In this document: piece after piece, positions 9,523-18,117 of the stretch
Position numbering within the stretch: the stretch's first letter is position 1
Layout: each line of letters starts with the position of its first letter
Source: Opitutaceae bacterium
GTDB lineage: Bacteria > Verrucomicrobiota > Verrucomicrobiia > Opitutales > Opitutaceae
Length of the DNA: 38,178 nt
NCBI GenBank assembly: GCA_947471115.1
Contig: CANIXX010000005.1
Coordinates: 1 to 38,178, forward strand
Direction of reading: 5' to 3'
Notes under the pieces: model-generated
What the model saw: the letters and a program-made list of their open reading frames with translations, nothing else
Told to the model about the DNA's origin: nothing
The model's database searches: none
Translations under genes and position numbers: made by a program

Positions 9523-9551
9523 ATGAAGAGCGAGGGACGGGCGATGAAGGG

Positions 9552-10568
9552 TTATTCGCGACCGAAACCGAAACGCTCCTTCGGTTCGGGCAGCGGGAGT
9601 TCGTCGAGCTTACCGGCCTCCTTGACCACCTCGTAGGCGGTGCGGAAATGAAGTTTGGCCACGTCCTTGAGCGCATGGACGCCGAGCTGGTTGATGATGT
9701 CGAGGGCCTGCTTTTTCACCAGCGGGCCGGCGCCCTTTTGGAGTTTAAAACCGACGTTCTTGGACAGTTGGTTCATTTGGCGGACAAACTCGGCGCGGGC
9801 CACGATCGAGGCGGCCGCGACCACCGGGTCGGACTCGGCCTTGGTGCGCATGCGCAACTCGAAGTTTTCCACCTTCTTTTTGACCAGCTCGCGCTGCACC
9901 AGCGGCTGTTCGGTGAACTGGTCGAGCAGGCCCCACTTGACGGGTTTTTCGGCCAGCGCCTGTGAGAGCGCGGTGCCGTGCAACCATGCGAGCAACAAGT
10001 TGAGATTAGCGCGGGGGCGGGCCATCAGCTCGTTGTACTTGGGCATGCCGCAAAAACAGACCTTCACCGCGACACCAGGCGTGGTACGGATGAGGTGGTC
10101 GAGCTCCAGAATCTTACCCTCTGTCATTTTTTTGGAGTCCTGCGCGCCGGCCTTACGCCAGGCCTCGATCATCGACTTCTGGCCAATCACGGTGGCGGCA
10201 ATCACCGGGCCGAAAAAGTCGCCCTTGCCGCTTTCATCGAGACCCGCGTGGGCCTCGAACCAATCGGGGTTTAGCACCTCGTCGTAGCCCAGTTTGGGTG
10301 CCTGAGTCACCTCGGGTTCAAGCACGTCGCGCACGAAGTCCTCGGTGCCCTTGCCGGCGAGGACAAGCTTGCCGCTGGTGTAGGCGGTGAGGTTGAGCTT
10401 CAGGGCCTCGGCCTTGTAGGCGAAGCGGGTGTAAGCGACCGTGAAAGCGGTCCAGTGGCGCGCCTCGCAAATTGCCCGCAACCGCTCCATCTGGGCGTCA
10501 TCCAGTTTGATCGTGTAACTGCTCAGCTTCTTGGGTTGGTCGGAGTCGGCGTCCGGCGTTTTGAACAT
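9552..10568 (-). CDS. rnhC: Ribonuclease HIII
   Basis: A 338-residue RNase HIII, an RNA/DNA-hybrid endonuclease with an N-terminal TBP-like substrate-binding domain. The N-domain is visible at ~15-90 (SSYTIKLDDAQMERLRAI ... YTSGKLVLAGKGTEDFV). The catalytic domain opens with AGLDESGKGDFFGPVIAA, the HIII form of the motif (DESGKGD rather than HII's DEAGRG). Later blocks are DSKKMTEGKI, LDQFTE and ADSDPVVAAASIVARAEFV-like residues. I chose the ATG at 10568; the frame runs on upstream to 10685, but those 39 residues are not family-like and antisense to mutY. rnhB follows after 29 bp. Confidence 0.93.
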   Translation of the reverse strand: MFKTPDADSDQPKKLSSYTIKLDDAQMERLRAICEARHWTAFTVAYTRFAYKAEALKLNLTAYTSGKLVLAGKGTEDFVRDVLEPEVTQAPKLGYDEVLNPDWFEAHAGLDESGKGDFFGPVIAATVIGQKSMIEAWRKAGAQDSKKMTEGKILELDHLIRTTPGVAVKVCFCGMPKYNELMARPRANLNLLLAWLHGTALSQALAEKPVKWGLLDQFTEQPLVQRELVKKKVENFELRMRTKAESDPVVAAASIVARAEFVRQMNQLSKNVGFKLQKGAGPLVKKQALDIINQLGVHALKDVAKLHFRTAYEVVKEAGKLDELPLPEPKERFGFGRE

Positions 10569-10656
10569 GGCAGCATTGGCCACCAAAAGCGGCCAAAGGA
10601 CAAAAAGAATCTTCGCTGGCTTAGCGCGGGGTTTTGCTCCTTCTGAAAGCTTTCCC

Positions 10657-11700
10657 GTGCCCGACTCCCTGATACCGCAAACCACCGAATTTCAACGCGA
10701 GCTGCTCGGCTGGTATCGCCACCACCGGCGTTCCTTGCCATGGCGGGACGCGCCCTCGCTCTACAAAACCGTGGTCAGCGAGTTCATGTTACAGCAAACG
10801 CAGGTAAAAACCGTGCTGCCGTACCTCGCGCGGTGGCTGGAGATTTTCCCCGACTTCGCCGCGCTGGCCGCAGCGAGCGAGGAGCAGGTGGTAAAAAACT
10901 GGGAAGGCCTCGGATACTACACCCGCGCGCGCAATCTCCACAAACTGGCGCGCGCCCTTGTCGCCCTGCCCTCCCCGCCCCGCACCCGCGAAGCCTGGCT
11001 TGAGCTGCCAGGCATCGGCCCGTACACCTCGGCGGCCATCACCAGCATCAGCTTCGGCACCCCGGCGGCAGTGGTCGATGGCAACGTGGTGCGTATCCTC
11101 ACCCGCCTTACCGCTGACGGCACCGCGTTTCGCGACAGTGCGGCGGCCTCGAAGGCGCTCGCGCCGCTGGCCGATGCATTGCTCAACCGCGCCGAGCCCG
11201 GCGACCATAACCAGGCGATGATGGAACTCGGGGCCACCGTGTGCCACCGCCGGACCCCGCTGTGTACGGTCTGTCCCGTGCGCCCGTATTGCGCCGCGAG
11301 CCGGCGCGGAGAGCCGGAGCTTTACCCTCGGCTGGCGCCCAAGCTGATTGAACAGCTTGCCGTAACGCGGTTGTGGTGCCGCCACCAAGGGAAACTCCTG
11401 CTGCACCGGACAGCAGGCGATGCCCGCCGCTTGGCCAACCTACATGAGTTACCCGCGCTCGAACACGCAGGACTGGGCGAGAGTTTTTTCGCCGGTGACA
11501 CGCCGATCGCCACGAAAAAGCGCGGCATCACCCGCTTCGCCATCACCGAGAGCATTTACGCGATTCAGGCGGCCAAACTGCCGCGCGGCACCGCAGATCG
11601 TCCGGGTCTGGTGTGGGTGACGCTGACGGAGCTGGAAGCGATCACCCTCTCGGGGCCGCACCGCCGCTGGGTCACAGAACTGTTGGCCTCTGAGCCGTAG
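10657..11700 (+). CDS. mutY: A/G-specific adenine DNA glycosylase, MutY
   Basis: MutY removes adenine mispaired with 8-oxoguanine. The HhH-GPD core begins at YRHHRRSLPWRD, with the catalytic Glu in VVSEFMLQQTQVKTVLP. The helix-hairpin-helix is LPGIGPYTSAAITSISFG and the catalytic Asp lies in VVDGNVVRIL. The [4Fe-4S] cluster cysteines appear as C-x6-C-x2-C-x5-C (CHRRTPLCTVCPVRPYC). A NUDIX-like MutT domain follows, ending LSGPHRRWVTELL. The start is uncertain: GTG at 10657 gives 347 residues that begin close to the conserved core. ATG at 10567 would overlap the rnhC start by two bases, and a TTG at 10531 is less likely. Palindromic repeat copy B lies downstream. Confidence 0.93.
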   Translation: MPDSLIPQTTEFQRELLGWYRHHRRSLPWRDAPSLYKTVVSEFMLQQTQVKTVLPYLARWLEIFPDFAALAAASEEQVVKNWEGLGYYTRARNLHKLARALVALPSPPRTREAWLELPGIGPYTSAAITSISFGTPAAVVDGNVVRILTRLTADGTAFRDSAAASKALAPLADALLNRAEPGDHNQAMMELGATVCHRRTPLCTVCPVRPYCAASRRGEPELYPRLAPKLIEQLAVTRLWCRHQGKLLLHRTAGDARRLANLHELPALEHAGLGESFFAGDTPIATKKRGITRFAITESIYAIQAAKLPRGTADRPGLVWVTLTELEAITLSGPHRRWVTELLASEP

Positions 11701-11752
11701 AGAACGAGCCGCGTGGATGCGTTCACGACTATTATGCCGTAGCATTTTAAAG

Positions 11753-11863
11753 TGTCGGATCGGAAAGTAGTGCGGTGCTTTAGCCCGCATCGGCGATTTT
11801 TCGAAGAATGCGATGCAAACCTGCGGGCTAAAGCACCGCACTACCTCTGAGCTCAATCCGACA
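11753..11863. repeat. Palindromic intergenic repeat, family 1, copy B
   Basis: This is the best-conserved copy. The arms 11768-11789 (TAGTGCGGTGCTTTAGCCCG plus CA) and 11822-11843 are a perfect 22-bp inverted repeat. The outer arms TGTCGGAT (11753-11760) and ATCCGACA (11856-11863) are also perfectly inverted. It lies between convergent mutY and the TIM-barrel gene, where it could act as a bidirectional terminator. A copy in opposite orientation is at 30876-30988. Confidence 0.9.
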
Positions 11864-11905
11864 ACATCAAGGTGACTTCCTGCTCACTCCGAACGGGCGT
11901 AACCC

Positions 11906-12862
11906 TCAGGCGCCGAAACGCGCCGCGATCAGCGCCTCGATCTTGGCTTTAGAGGCGGCCACATCCTCCACCAGCACGCGCGGACTCAACTCCAGCGTAA
12001 GGAGGTGCTCGGGACGCCAAAACACACTGATCATATTAAAGTCGATACGTCCCGCACCAATCGGTTGATGATCCTTACCGTCGGCGGTGACATCGTGCAG
12101 GTGGAAGCCGAGGAGTTGCGGTGCGTTTTTCTCCAAGTGGGTACGCTGATCGAGCATGCCCATGCTTTGTTTGATGTCAGCGTGGCCGGTGTCGTGCCAG
12201 TAGCCTGCGGAGTGCGGAGCAGACAACCCAGCCAACAATGCCCCGAAATCGTCATCGAGGGGTAACTCCTCGAACTTTTCGCGGTTCTCAAACCCGAGCT
12301 TGATGCCGTGCACCAGGGCATAGGCGCGAATCTCCTCAATGCTCTGTTGAACCTGCTGCCAAAAGGGGCCCATTTTCGCGCGTAACCTTTCGCACGACTT
12401 GGCCAAAACATATTGGTAATTCCTGTCTTCTGGAACCGATGCAGTCGGATTTTTGAGGATGAAATTCTTGAGTTTATGCGCCGGATTGAACCAGAAAAAC
12501 TTCACGCTTCCCAGATGTAGAACGAGGACACGGGATTTCACCTGCTGGGCGAAATCAATCGAGCGCTTGGTTTGGCGCAACCACTGCTCATGCTCGCGGC
12601 GATCGCTCGCCGAGGGTTCAAACAGATTGGGGGCCGCCTGCGTGATCCCCGTCGGCAAGGGGCAAAAATTGTGGGTCGAGCTGATTTTGATGACGCCTTC
12701 CTCGACCGCACGAATCACCCCTGGCAACAAAACGATACGAATGCCATGGCTGAGTTCGGCGTGCGTGAACCCGAGATCCGCAATCTCGCGCAGCATCGCG
12801 TATCCGTCGGTGTGGCGGTACGAATTCCAGCACGTTGAAAGGGCTAACGAAGGTTTTACCAC
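11906..12862 (-). CDS. Sugar phosphate isomerase/epimerase-like TIM-barrel protein
   Basis: A 318-residue protein of the xylose isomerase-like TIM-barrel (AP_endonuc_2) superfamily. Family-type strands are seen: LALSTCWNSYRHTDGYAMLREIADLGFTHAELSH at the N-terminus, ISSTHNFCPLP, SRVLVLHLGSVKFFW, IKLGFENREKFEELPLDDD, and HSAGYWHDTGHADIKQ. The last blocks carry the Glu, Asp and His residues that usually bind a divalent metal, followed by LLGFHLHDVTADGKDHQPIGAGRIDF. No signal peptide is seen. It stands alone and the substrate cannot be inferred. It converges with mutY across repeat copy B. Confidence 0.8.
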   Translation of the reverse strand: MVKPSLALSTCWNSYRHTDGYAMLREIADLGFTHAELSHGIRIVLLPGVIRAVEEGVIKISSTHNFCPLPTGITQAAPNLFEPSASDRREHEQWLRQTKRSIDFAQQVKSRVLVLHLGSVKFFWFNPAHKLKNFILKNPTASVPEDRNYQYVLAKSCERLRAKMGPFWQQVQQSIEEIRAYALVHGIKLGFENREKFEELPLDDDFGALLAGLSAPHSAGYWHDTGHADIKQSMGMLDQRTHLEKNAPQLLGFHLHDVTADGKDHQPIGAGRIDFNMISVFWRPEHLLTLELSPRVLVEDVAASKAKIEALIAARFGA

Positions 12863-12918
12863 GGGTAGTTAATAACGGTACAAATCAGTCGCGCCTGAAG
12901 CAAAAAATTGTGCGCAAA

Positions 12919-12957
12919 AAAACCGCGCAGGCCGAAAAATTCGGCCGACGCGGTTTT
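12919..12957 (-). terminator. Rho-independent terminator of rpsU
   Basis: On the minus strand, AAAACCGCG pairs with CGCGGTTTT (outer arms 12919-12927 and 12949-12957). A second stem GGCCGAA/TTCGGCC is nested inside. The stem is followed on the minus strand by a continuous T-run. It lies 26 bp past the rpsU stop. Confidence 0.9.
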
Positions 12958-12982
12958 CAAGTAGCCGCACGGCGGCAGTCGC

Positions 12983-13180
12983 TTACTTGGAATGGCGGTC
13001 GCGCAACATCTGGGTGAAGGCCATGACCTTCACCTTACGACGACGGCGCTCGGTGGGCTTTTCGTTATAGCGCTTAGCACGGACATCTTTGATGATGTTT
13101 TCGCGCTCGAGCTTCTTTTTCAGACGGCGCAGGGCGCGGTCAACCGGCTCGTTTTTGCGGATCTTGATTTCGATGGACAT
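12983..13180 (-). CDS. rpsU: 30S ribosomal protein S21
   Basis: A 65-residue S21, a small-subunit protein involved in translation initiation. The sequence begins MSIEIKIRKNEPVDRALRRL and continues with KKKLERENIIKDVRAKRYNE, both typical of S21. The basic tail RRRRKVKVMAF ends in RDRHSK. A longer frame to 13246 adds 22 non-conserved residues; the ATG at 13180 matches the family. No clear Shine-Dalgarno is visible just upstream of it. A sigma70-like promoter lies at 13218-13246 and a strong terminator at 12919-12957, so this is probably a single-gene transcript. Confidence 0.96.
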   Translation of the reverse strand: MSIEIKIRKNEPVDRALRRLKKKLERENIIKDVRAKRYNEKPTERRRRKVKVMAFTQMLRDRHSK

Positions 13181-13217
13181 GATGAAATTGGCGTGAGTTT
13201 TAGCGGAAAAGTCGAGG

Positions 13218-13246
13218 AATAGGCCAAACGTAGACGGCGGCGTCAA
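13218..13246 (-). promoter_or_regulatory. Putative sigma70-type promoter for rpsU
   Basis: On the minus strand TTGACG (13241-13246) is followed after 17 bases by CCTATT (13218-13223), about 40 bp before the rpsU ATG. The -35 is good and the -10 is weak. Assignment rests on spacing and position only. Confidence 0.35.
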
Positions 13247-13341
13247 TGGCTTTTTTAGCAGAATACATTCTATTCGATTTCGGTGCTGGGATTATACGGG
13301 CAGGAGTTGATTTTCCACGCTTCCCCCACACGCTCGCCGCC

Positions 13342-14016
13342 ATGGACATGGAAATCGTAATCCCCGAGGAACTCCCGTTGATGACGCTCCCGCGTATCGC
13401 GTTTTTTCCCCAAGCGATGCTCCCGCTCCACATTTTCGAACCGCGCTACCGGGAAATGCTCCGCGATGTGCTGGCCACCAACCGGCTCTTCGCCGTTGCC
13501 GGACTCGATTCAGGAAAAACCGGTGCGTTTGAACCCCCACACCGCATCGCCACACTCGGAATTATTCGGGCCTGCCAAGAAAACAAAGACGGTACCGCCA
13601 ACCTGCTTTTGCAGGGCCTTAGCCGGGTTGAAATCCACGAAATCCTGCGCAACGAACCTTATCGTGCGGTGCGGATCCGCGCCTTGGATAATGATCCCGG
13701 CGCCGGGCTCGAAGTGAACATCAAATTGCGTGCGCGCCTCTCGCGGCTCATCGCCACCCGCCTTCGCCTGAGCGGTGAACCGACCAACCAACTCACCCGT
13801 TTCGAAAAGACTGTGGACGACCCTGCGACATTCGTCGACTTGGCGGCCTTCAACTTCTGTGAAAACGTGCGCCTGAAGCAAAAGTTACTTGAAACGCTCA
13901 GCGTACACCGGCGCCTAGAGCTACTCAGTGAAGAGATTCAAGCCAACATCGACTTGATCAAACTGCGCCACAAACTTCAGGGCGGTTTGGCCGACGACGG
14001 AATAGCAAACAACTGA
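13342..14016 (+). CDS. Lon N-terminal (LON substrate-binding) domain protein
   Basis: A 224-residue stand-alone LON domain protein (COG2802-type) without the AAA+ or protease parts of Lon. Family blocks are LPLMTLPRIAFFPQAMLPLHIFEPRYREML at the N-terminus, then IATLGIIRACQENKDGTANLLLQGLSRVEI, which matches the 'VGT.A.I' and 'G..R..I' strands of the Lon N-domain. The C-terminal ~80 residues are helical (RLIATRLRLSGEP ... KQKLLETLSVHRRLELL). The ATG at 13342 is preferred; an ATG 2 codons later is equally possible. The frame is open back to 13246, but that would overlap the rpsU promoter. Its biochemical role is unknown; a protein-binding role is inferred from the domain. Confidence 0.85.
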   Translation: MDMEIVIPEELPLMTLPRIAFFPQAMLPLHIFEPRYREMLRDVLATNRLFAVAGLDSGKTGAFEPPHRIATLGIIRACQENKDGTANLLLQGLSRVEIHEILRNEPYRAVRIRALDNDPGAGLEVNIKLRARLSRLIATRLRLSGEPTNQLTRFEKTVDDPATFVDLAAFNFCENVRLKQKLLETLSVHRRLELLSEEIQANIDLIKLRHKLQGGLADDGIANN

Positions 14017-14084
14017 AGCGCAGTAAGTTAGCCCTTAGGCACCATGAACACCGCATGGGGTGTTGATGCTACCAGTGAAAACAC

Positions 14085-14159
14085 TGGAGCCGATGGTCGG
14101 GATTGAACCGACGACCTGCGGTTTACGATACCGCTGCTCTACCACTGAGCTACATCGGC
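14085..14159 (-). tRNA. tRNA-Thr (anticodon CGU)
   Basis: The minus strand folds as a standard cloverleaf. The acceptor GCCGATG pairs with CATCGGC, the D-arm is GCTCAGTGGTAGAGC, the anticodon stem GCGGT/ACCGC encloses loop ATCGTAA (anticodon CGT, codon ACG), and the T-arm contains GGTTCAATCC. The discriminator is T, followed by an encoded CCA (14085-14087). Confidence 0.95.
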
Positions 14160-14552
14160 TAACATGAGCTGCCCCGACCTTTGGTTTACGCCCTGAACTC
14201 TTCCTCATACGCAGTTAAATAGATCAACCGGCGGATAGGGAAAACTCCGTGCGTTAACACTTCAAACGAGGCAAAGAACTTCCCATTTGCCGACGAAGGC
14301 AGGCGGGAAGTTCGCTACTAGGGGCGGTTTTCAAACGGCAGCAAGACGAAATTAACTCCATGTGGCCGCAAACAGCGCCGTTTCGTTGCGGCTCGTTTAC
14401 TCAGCCGAGTTGCTGCACAACACCCGAGGGCATTCAGCCAAATCATGGATGCCGCGCCAAAAAGAGGCGTAACCGCCGGTCCCCACACCACAAATCACGC
14501 CAGCCGATCAGGGCTCGTGTGAGGTGTGTCGGCAAGGGTCTACGGCGACAAA
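14160..14552. other. Gene-free stretch with one perfect hairpin
   Basis: No convincing gene is seen; a 69-codon plus-strand frame at 14360 has no protein-like features. At 14276-14313 GAACTTCCC and GGGAAGTTC form a perfect 9-bp inverted repeat with a small nested TGCC/GGCA stem in the loop. No T-run follows on either strand, so it is not an obvious terminator. The stretch also holds the tRNA-Thr promoter region, but no clear -35/-10 could be fixed. Confidence 0.5.
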
Positions 14553-15482
14553 TCAAACCTGCGTTTTGAAGTAGGTGATGGTGCGCTGCAGGCCCTCTTC
14601 AAGCTGCACGGTAGGCGCCCAGTTATTCAGATATTTTTGTGCAAGTGTAATGTCGGGACGACGCTGCTTGGGGTCGTCCGAGGGCAACGGGCGATGCACG
14701 ATCTTGGATTTGCCTCCAACCAATTTGAGCGTGAGCTCGGCGAGCTGTAACATGGTAAACTCACCGGGGTTACCAATATTGATCGGCCCAACCGTTTCGG
14801 TCTGGTTCATCAGGCGCACAAAACCCTCGATCAGGTCGTCTACGTAGCAGAACGAGCGTGTTTGCAAACCATCGCCGTAAATCGTCAGATCCTCCCCCTT
14901 GAGCGCCTGTACGATGAAATTGGAGACGACGCGGCCGTCGTTTGGGTGCATGCGCGGGCCATAGGTGTTAAAAATACGCACGATGCGGATATCGACTTTG
15001 TTCTCACGGTGGTAGTCGAAGAACAGGGTCTCGGCGACGCGTTTGCCCTCGTCGTAGCAGGAGCGCTTGCCGATCGGGTTAACATTACCCCAGTAGCTCT
15101 CGGGCTGGGGATGAATGGCGGGGTCGCCGTACACCTCGCTGGTGCTGGCCTGAAATACGCGGGCATGCACGCGTTTGGCTAGACCGAGGACGTTGATTGC
15201 GCCCATTACCGAGGTCTTGGTCGTCTTGATGGGGTTGAACTGGTAATGCGGCGGCGAGGCGGGGCAAGCCAGGTTGTAGATCTGATCCACCTCGAACTTG
15301 AACGGGTCAATAACGTCATGGCGGACCAACTCGAAATCGGGACGTCCGTGGAGATGAGCTATGTTGCTTTTACGGCCGGTGAAAAAGTTATCGAGGCAGA
15401 TGACGTCGTTACCGTCTTTGAGCAGGCGGTCGCAAAGGTGGGACCCCAGAAAGCCGGCGCCGCCGGTGACAAGAATACGCAT
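14553..15482 (-). CDS. UDP-glucuronate decarboxylase-type NAD-dependent epimerase/dehydratase (extended SDR)
   Basis: A 309-residue extended SDR, closest in pattern to UDP-glucuronic acid decarboxylase (UXS), which makes UDP-xylose for surface polysaccharide. The NAD-binding turn is [20 protein letters not shown]. The UXS-like blocks are [27 protein letters not shown] and [17 protein letters not shown], with the YxxxK catalytic pair. Further blocks are [19 protein letters not shown] and [18 protein letters not shown]. The chosen ATG gives the glycine motif at residue 7; the longer frame to 15551 is not family-like. It is a single gene, with no glycosyltransferases adjacent. Other nucleotide-sugar epimerases are possible but less likely. 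Confidence 0.9.
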   Translation of the reverse strand: MRILVTGGAGFLGSHLCDRLLKDGNDVICLDNFFTGRKSNIAHLHGRPDFELVRHDVIDPFKFEVDQIYNLACPASPPHYQFNPIKTTKTSVMGAINVLGLAKRVHARVFQASTSEVYGDPAIHPQPESYWGNVNPIGKRSCYDEGKRVAETLFFDYHRENKVDIRIVRIFNTYGPRMHPNDGRVVSNFIVQALKGEDLTIYGDGLQTRSFCYVDDLIEGFVRLMNQTETVGPINIGNPGEFTMLQLAELTLKLVGGKSKIVHRPLPSDDPKQRRPDITLAQKYLNNWAPTVQLEEGLQRTITYFKTQV

Positions 15483-15671
15483 GATAAGGCGGATTCGAAG
15501 CACGGGCTCTTGCGAAGTCGAAACCAAAGTCGACGCGATGCGCCTCCCCACACAATCGTTACATCGCGTGGCTAAAAGACCGATGATACGGAATCGAGGG
15601 GCTTTTAACCGATATGATCGCTGGCGTGACCTAATGCCTAGCGCGCCCCCCGAAAACAGCCGAGGCCCAGG

Positions 15672-16562
15672 TCAACTGAGCCGCGTTTCGATCACAAAAG
15701 CCTGCGCTCCCCACAACTCGCGAATCCGGCTGGTGATTGTGGATACAGGCGAGCCCTCAGGCAAAAACGCGAAGCAGGCACTGCCGCTGCCACTCATGCA
15801 GGGGACGAGGTTAAACTCCGTGCGCAACCGCTCCATCAGCACGGGCAAAGCGATGAACTTGGTGAACGCCGGCACCTCCATGTTATTGTAAAGCAGCGCT
15901 TCTGCCGGGGCCTCGGGCTGGCCGACCCAAGCAGCAAGCCGTGCCTCGGCTTCGTCTGGCGGCAGGTAGGTCGTAGGCGCGCCCGCTGCCATGCGACGGT
16001 AAGCCCATACCGTGCTGATGCTGAACATCGGTTTGAATACTAACACGCGGCGTCCGCGCAACCGCCGCGCCGCCTGTTCCGGCAGCGGTTGCAAGTTTTC
16101 GCCTCGCCCGCGCATAACGACCGGGCCACCGGCGAGGAAAAGCGCGCAGTCTGAGCCCAATTGCCCGGCCACAGCCACCAACTCATCGCGCTTGAGCACG
16201 GTGCCGGCGAGCTGGTTCAAGGCCAGCAGCACGCTCGTCGCATCACTGCTGCCGCCACCGAGGCCCGCGCCCATGGGGATGCGTTTTTGCAGAGCGAAAT
16301 GCGCGCCGCCATCCCACTTCGCCGCCAGCGCAAACGCCCGGGCCGCGCGTAAAACCAGGTTCGTCTCATCGATCTCCAGCGACGCGTCATCACACTCCAG
16401 GGTAAATCCCGCAGGCCGAGATTCGACCGAGAGGGTGTCGCCAAATTCAAGCGGTGCGGCGACCGAAACAAGGTCGTGAAATCCATCCGCGCGCCGGCCG
16501 GTGATGGCGAGGAAGAGGTTAAGTTTCGCAGGACAGGGCAGCTCGATACGCACGTCGACCAC
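15672..16562 (-). CDS. ispE: 4-diphosphocytidyl-2-C-methyl-D-erythritol kinase, IspE
   Basis: IspE phosphorylates CDP-methylerythritol with ATP in the MEP isoprenoid pathway. The 296-residue GHMP kinase begins with [21 protein letters not shown], whose Lys and His are the family's substrate contacts. The ATP loop is [20 protein letters not shown]. The catalytic Asp region is [20 protein letters not shown] and the C-terminal GHMP motif is [12 protein letters not shown]. The start codon is GTG. It diverges from pyrF across ~97 bp, so the ispE and pyrF-ispD-ispF promoters are probably shared back to back, placing three consecutive MEP enzymes within 3 kb. Confidence 0.95.
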   Translation of the reverse strand: MVDVRIELPCPAKLNLFLAITGRRADGFHDLVSVAAPLEFGDTLSVESRPAGFTLECDDASLEIDETNLVLRAARAFALAAKWDGGAHFALQKRIPMGAGLGGGSSDATSVLLALNQLAGTVLKRDELVAVAGQLGSDCALFLAGGPVVMRGRGENLQPLPEQAARRLRGRRVLVFKPMFSISTVWAYRRMAAGAPTTYLPPDEAEARLAAWVGQPEAPAEALLYNNMEVPAFTKFIALPVLMERLRTEFNLVPCMSGSGSACFAFLPEGSPVSTITSRIRELWGAQAFVIETRLS

Positions 16563-16659
16563 TAAACCGACCGGCCCTCACGAAGAAACGCCAATCCACA
16601 CAGCGGACGAATTTTCTTTAGATTACCCGCTATTCACGTGCATTAATGGCCCCAATCTC

Positions 16660-17358
16660 ATGCCTTGCGATCTCATCCTCGCCCTCGACGTTCCCACCCG
16701 TGAAGAAGCAGCTCCGCTGCTCCGCCAACTGCGCGGTGAATTGCGGTGGGTAAAAATCGGCCTGCAAATGTTCACCGCCTACGGCCCCGATTACGTCAAG
16801 GCCGTCGCCGACGAGGGTTTCAACATCTTCCTCGATCTCAAGCTGCACGACATCCCCAACACCGTTGCCAAGGCCGTCGAATCCCTCGCCCCCCTGCCAA
16901 TCGGAATGTTGACGCTGCACGCCGGCGGTGGACGTGAGATGATGAGTTTCGCCCGCAAGGCCCAGCTTCAAACCAAACCCGACTTACTCCTGCTTGGAGT
17001 CACCGTGCTCACGTCGATGGATGCCAGCGGCCTGGCCGAACTGGGCATTAACGTCAGCCCCGAGGCTCACGTTGCCCGCTTGGGTCAACTCGCCGCGACG
17101 GCCGGCCTTAACGGGTTGGTTTGCTCGCCCCTGGAAGTCGGCCTGTTGCGCGCGCAACTTCCCGCTGGCGTACAACTCATCACCCCCGGCATCCGCCCAG
17201 CCGGTGAAGCGAGTGGCGACGACCAAAAACGCATCATGACCCCGGCAGATGCTGCGCGTGCGGGCTCCAGCTACATCGTCGTTGGCCGCCCCATTCTTAA
17301 GGCCAAGGATCCGGTTGCGGCCACCCGCGCCATCTTGGCCGAACTCGCGTCAGCCTGA
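16660..17358 (+). CDS. pyrF: Orotidine 5'-phosphate decarboxylase
   Basis: PyrF catalyses the last step of UMP synthesis (OMP to UMP + CO2). The 232-residue protein is of the short bacterial class: LILALDVPTREEA with the first Asp, WVKIGLQMFTAYGP with the Lys, and the active-site block FLDLKLHDIPNTVAKAV (DxKxxD). Phosphate contacts are VTPGIRP-like (LITPGIRPAG) and YIVVGRPILKAKDP. The ATG at 16660 matches the family; the frame is open further upstream into ispE. ispD starts 43 bp downstream, so the two are probably cotranscribed. Confidence 0.96.
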   Translation: MPCDLILALDVPTREEAAPLLRQLRGELRWVKIGLQMFTAYGPDYVKAVADEGFNIFLDLKLHDIPNTVAKAVESLAPLPIGMLTLHAGGGREMMSFARKAQLQTKPDLLLLGVTVLTSMDASGLAELGINVSPEAHVARLGQLAATAGLNGLVCSPLEVGLLRAQLPAGVQLITPGIRPAGEASGDDQKRIMTPADAARAGSSYIVVGRPILKAKDPVAATRAILAELASA

Positions 17359-17401
17359 ACCGCCAAGTCCCCCCAAACGTCCGCCTAAACCGCTACAAAA
17401 C

Positions 17402-18082
17402 ATGCCTCGTACCGCCGCCATTCTCCTCGCCGCTGGTAGCGGTCAACGCATGAACGGAGCCGTCGAGGACAAGATCCTGGCCCCCCTCGGCGGTCGCCCG
17501 CTATTCGTCCACTCCGCCACCACCTTTGCCGAGAGTGGCGTGGCCGATTTCTACGTCATCGTTTACCGCGATCAGAAGCAGATGATGGAGTTGTCCGCCT
17601 ACGCGCCCACCCCCGCCCTCTTCGTGCCCGGCGGCGTAGAACGCCAAGACTCGGTCGCTGCGGCGCTTGCCGCGCTGCCACCCGACATCAGCAAGGTTTT
17701 CATCCACGATTGCGCGCGTCCCTTTGTGACCGTCGATCAACTCATCGCGTTGCACAAAATCGTGCTACGCGAGGACGCCGTCGTACTCGCGCACCGCGTC
17801 ACCGATTCGATTAAAGAGCACCGGGTCGGCGGCCGCCTCAAGTCGCTCGACCGCGATAAACTCTGGGCGATGGAAACTCCGCAGGTTTTCGACCGTGAGC
17901 TTATCGTCAAAGCCTACGCCAAGGTCGCCAAGAAAGGGCTACACATCACTGACGACGCCGCCGCCGTAGAACTGCTCAAGCACCCGATCGCGATCCTCGA
18001 AAACCCACTGCCCAACCCAAAACTCACCACCCCCGCCGATCTTCCCTGGTTCGAGTACCTACTCGCCCAACAGACCGCCTAA
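17402..18082 (+). CDS. ispD: 2-C-methyl-D-erythritol 4-phosphate cytidylyltransferase, IspD
   Basis: IspD couples MEP to CTP, giving CDP-methylerythritol, the substrate of IspE. The 226-residue protein begins MPRTAAILLAAGSGQRM, the CTP-binding glycine-rich loop, with a Lys shortly after (DKIL). Other blocks are VFIHDCARPFVT and LAHRVTDSIKE, WAMETPQVFDRELI and HITDDAAAVELL. The usual G-x-x-K-Q around the second Lys is altered (RMNGAVEDKIL), but the Lys remains. The ATG at 17402 is chosen because the longer frame overlaps pyrF. ispF follows after 35 bp. Confidence 0.95.
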   Translation: MPRTAAILLAAGSGQRMNGAVEDKILAPLGGRPLFVHSATTFAESGVADFYVIVYRDQKQMMELSAYAPTPALFVPGGVERQDSVAAALAALPPDISKVFIHDCARPFVTVDQLIALHKIVLREDAVVLAHRVTDSIKEHRVGGRLKSLDRDKLWAMETPQVFDRELIVKAYAKVAKKGLHITDDAAAVELLKHPIAILENPLPNPKLTTPADLPWFEYLLAQQTA

Positions 18083-18117
18083 AATCTTGGCGTTTGGCCC
18101 TTGGGTGCACGGATTTT

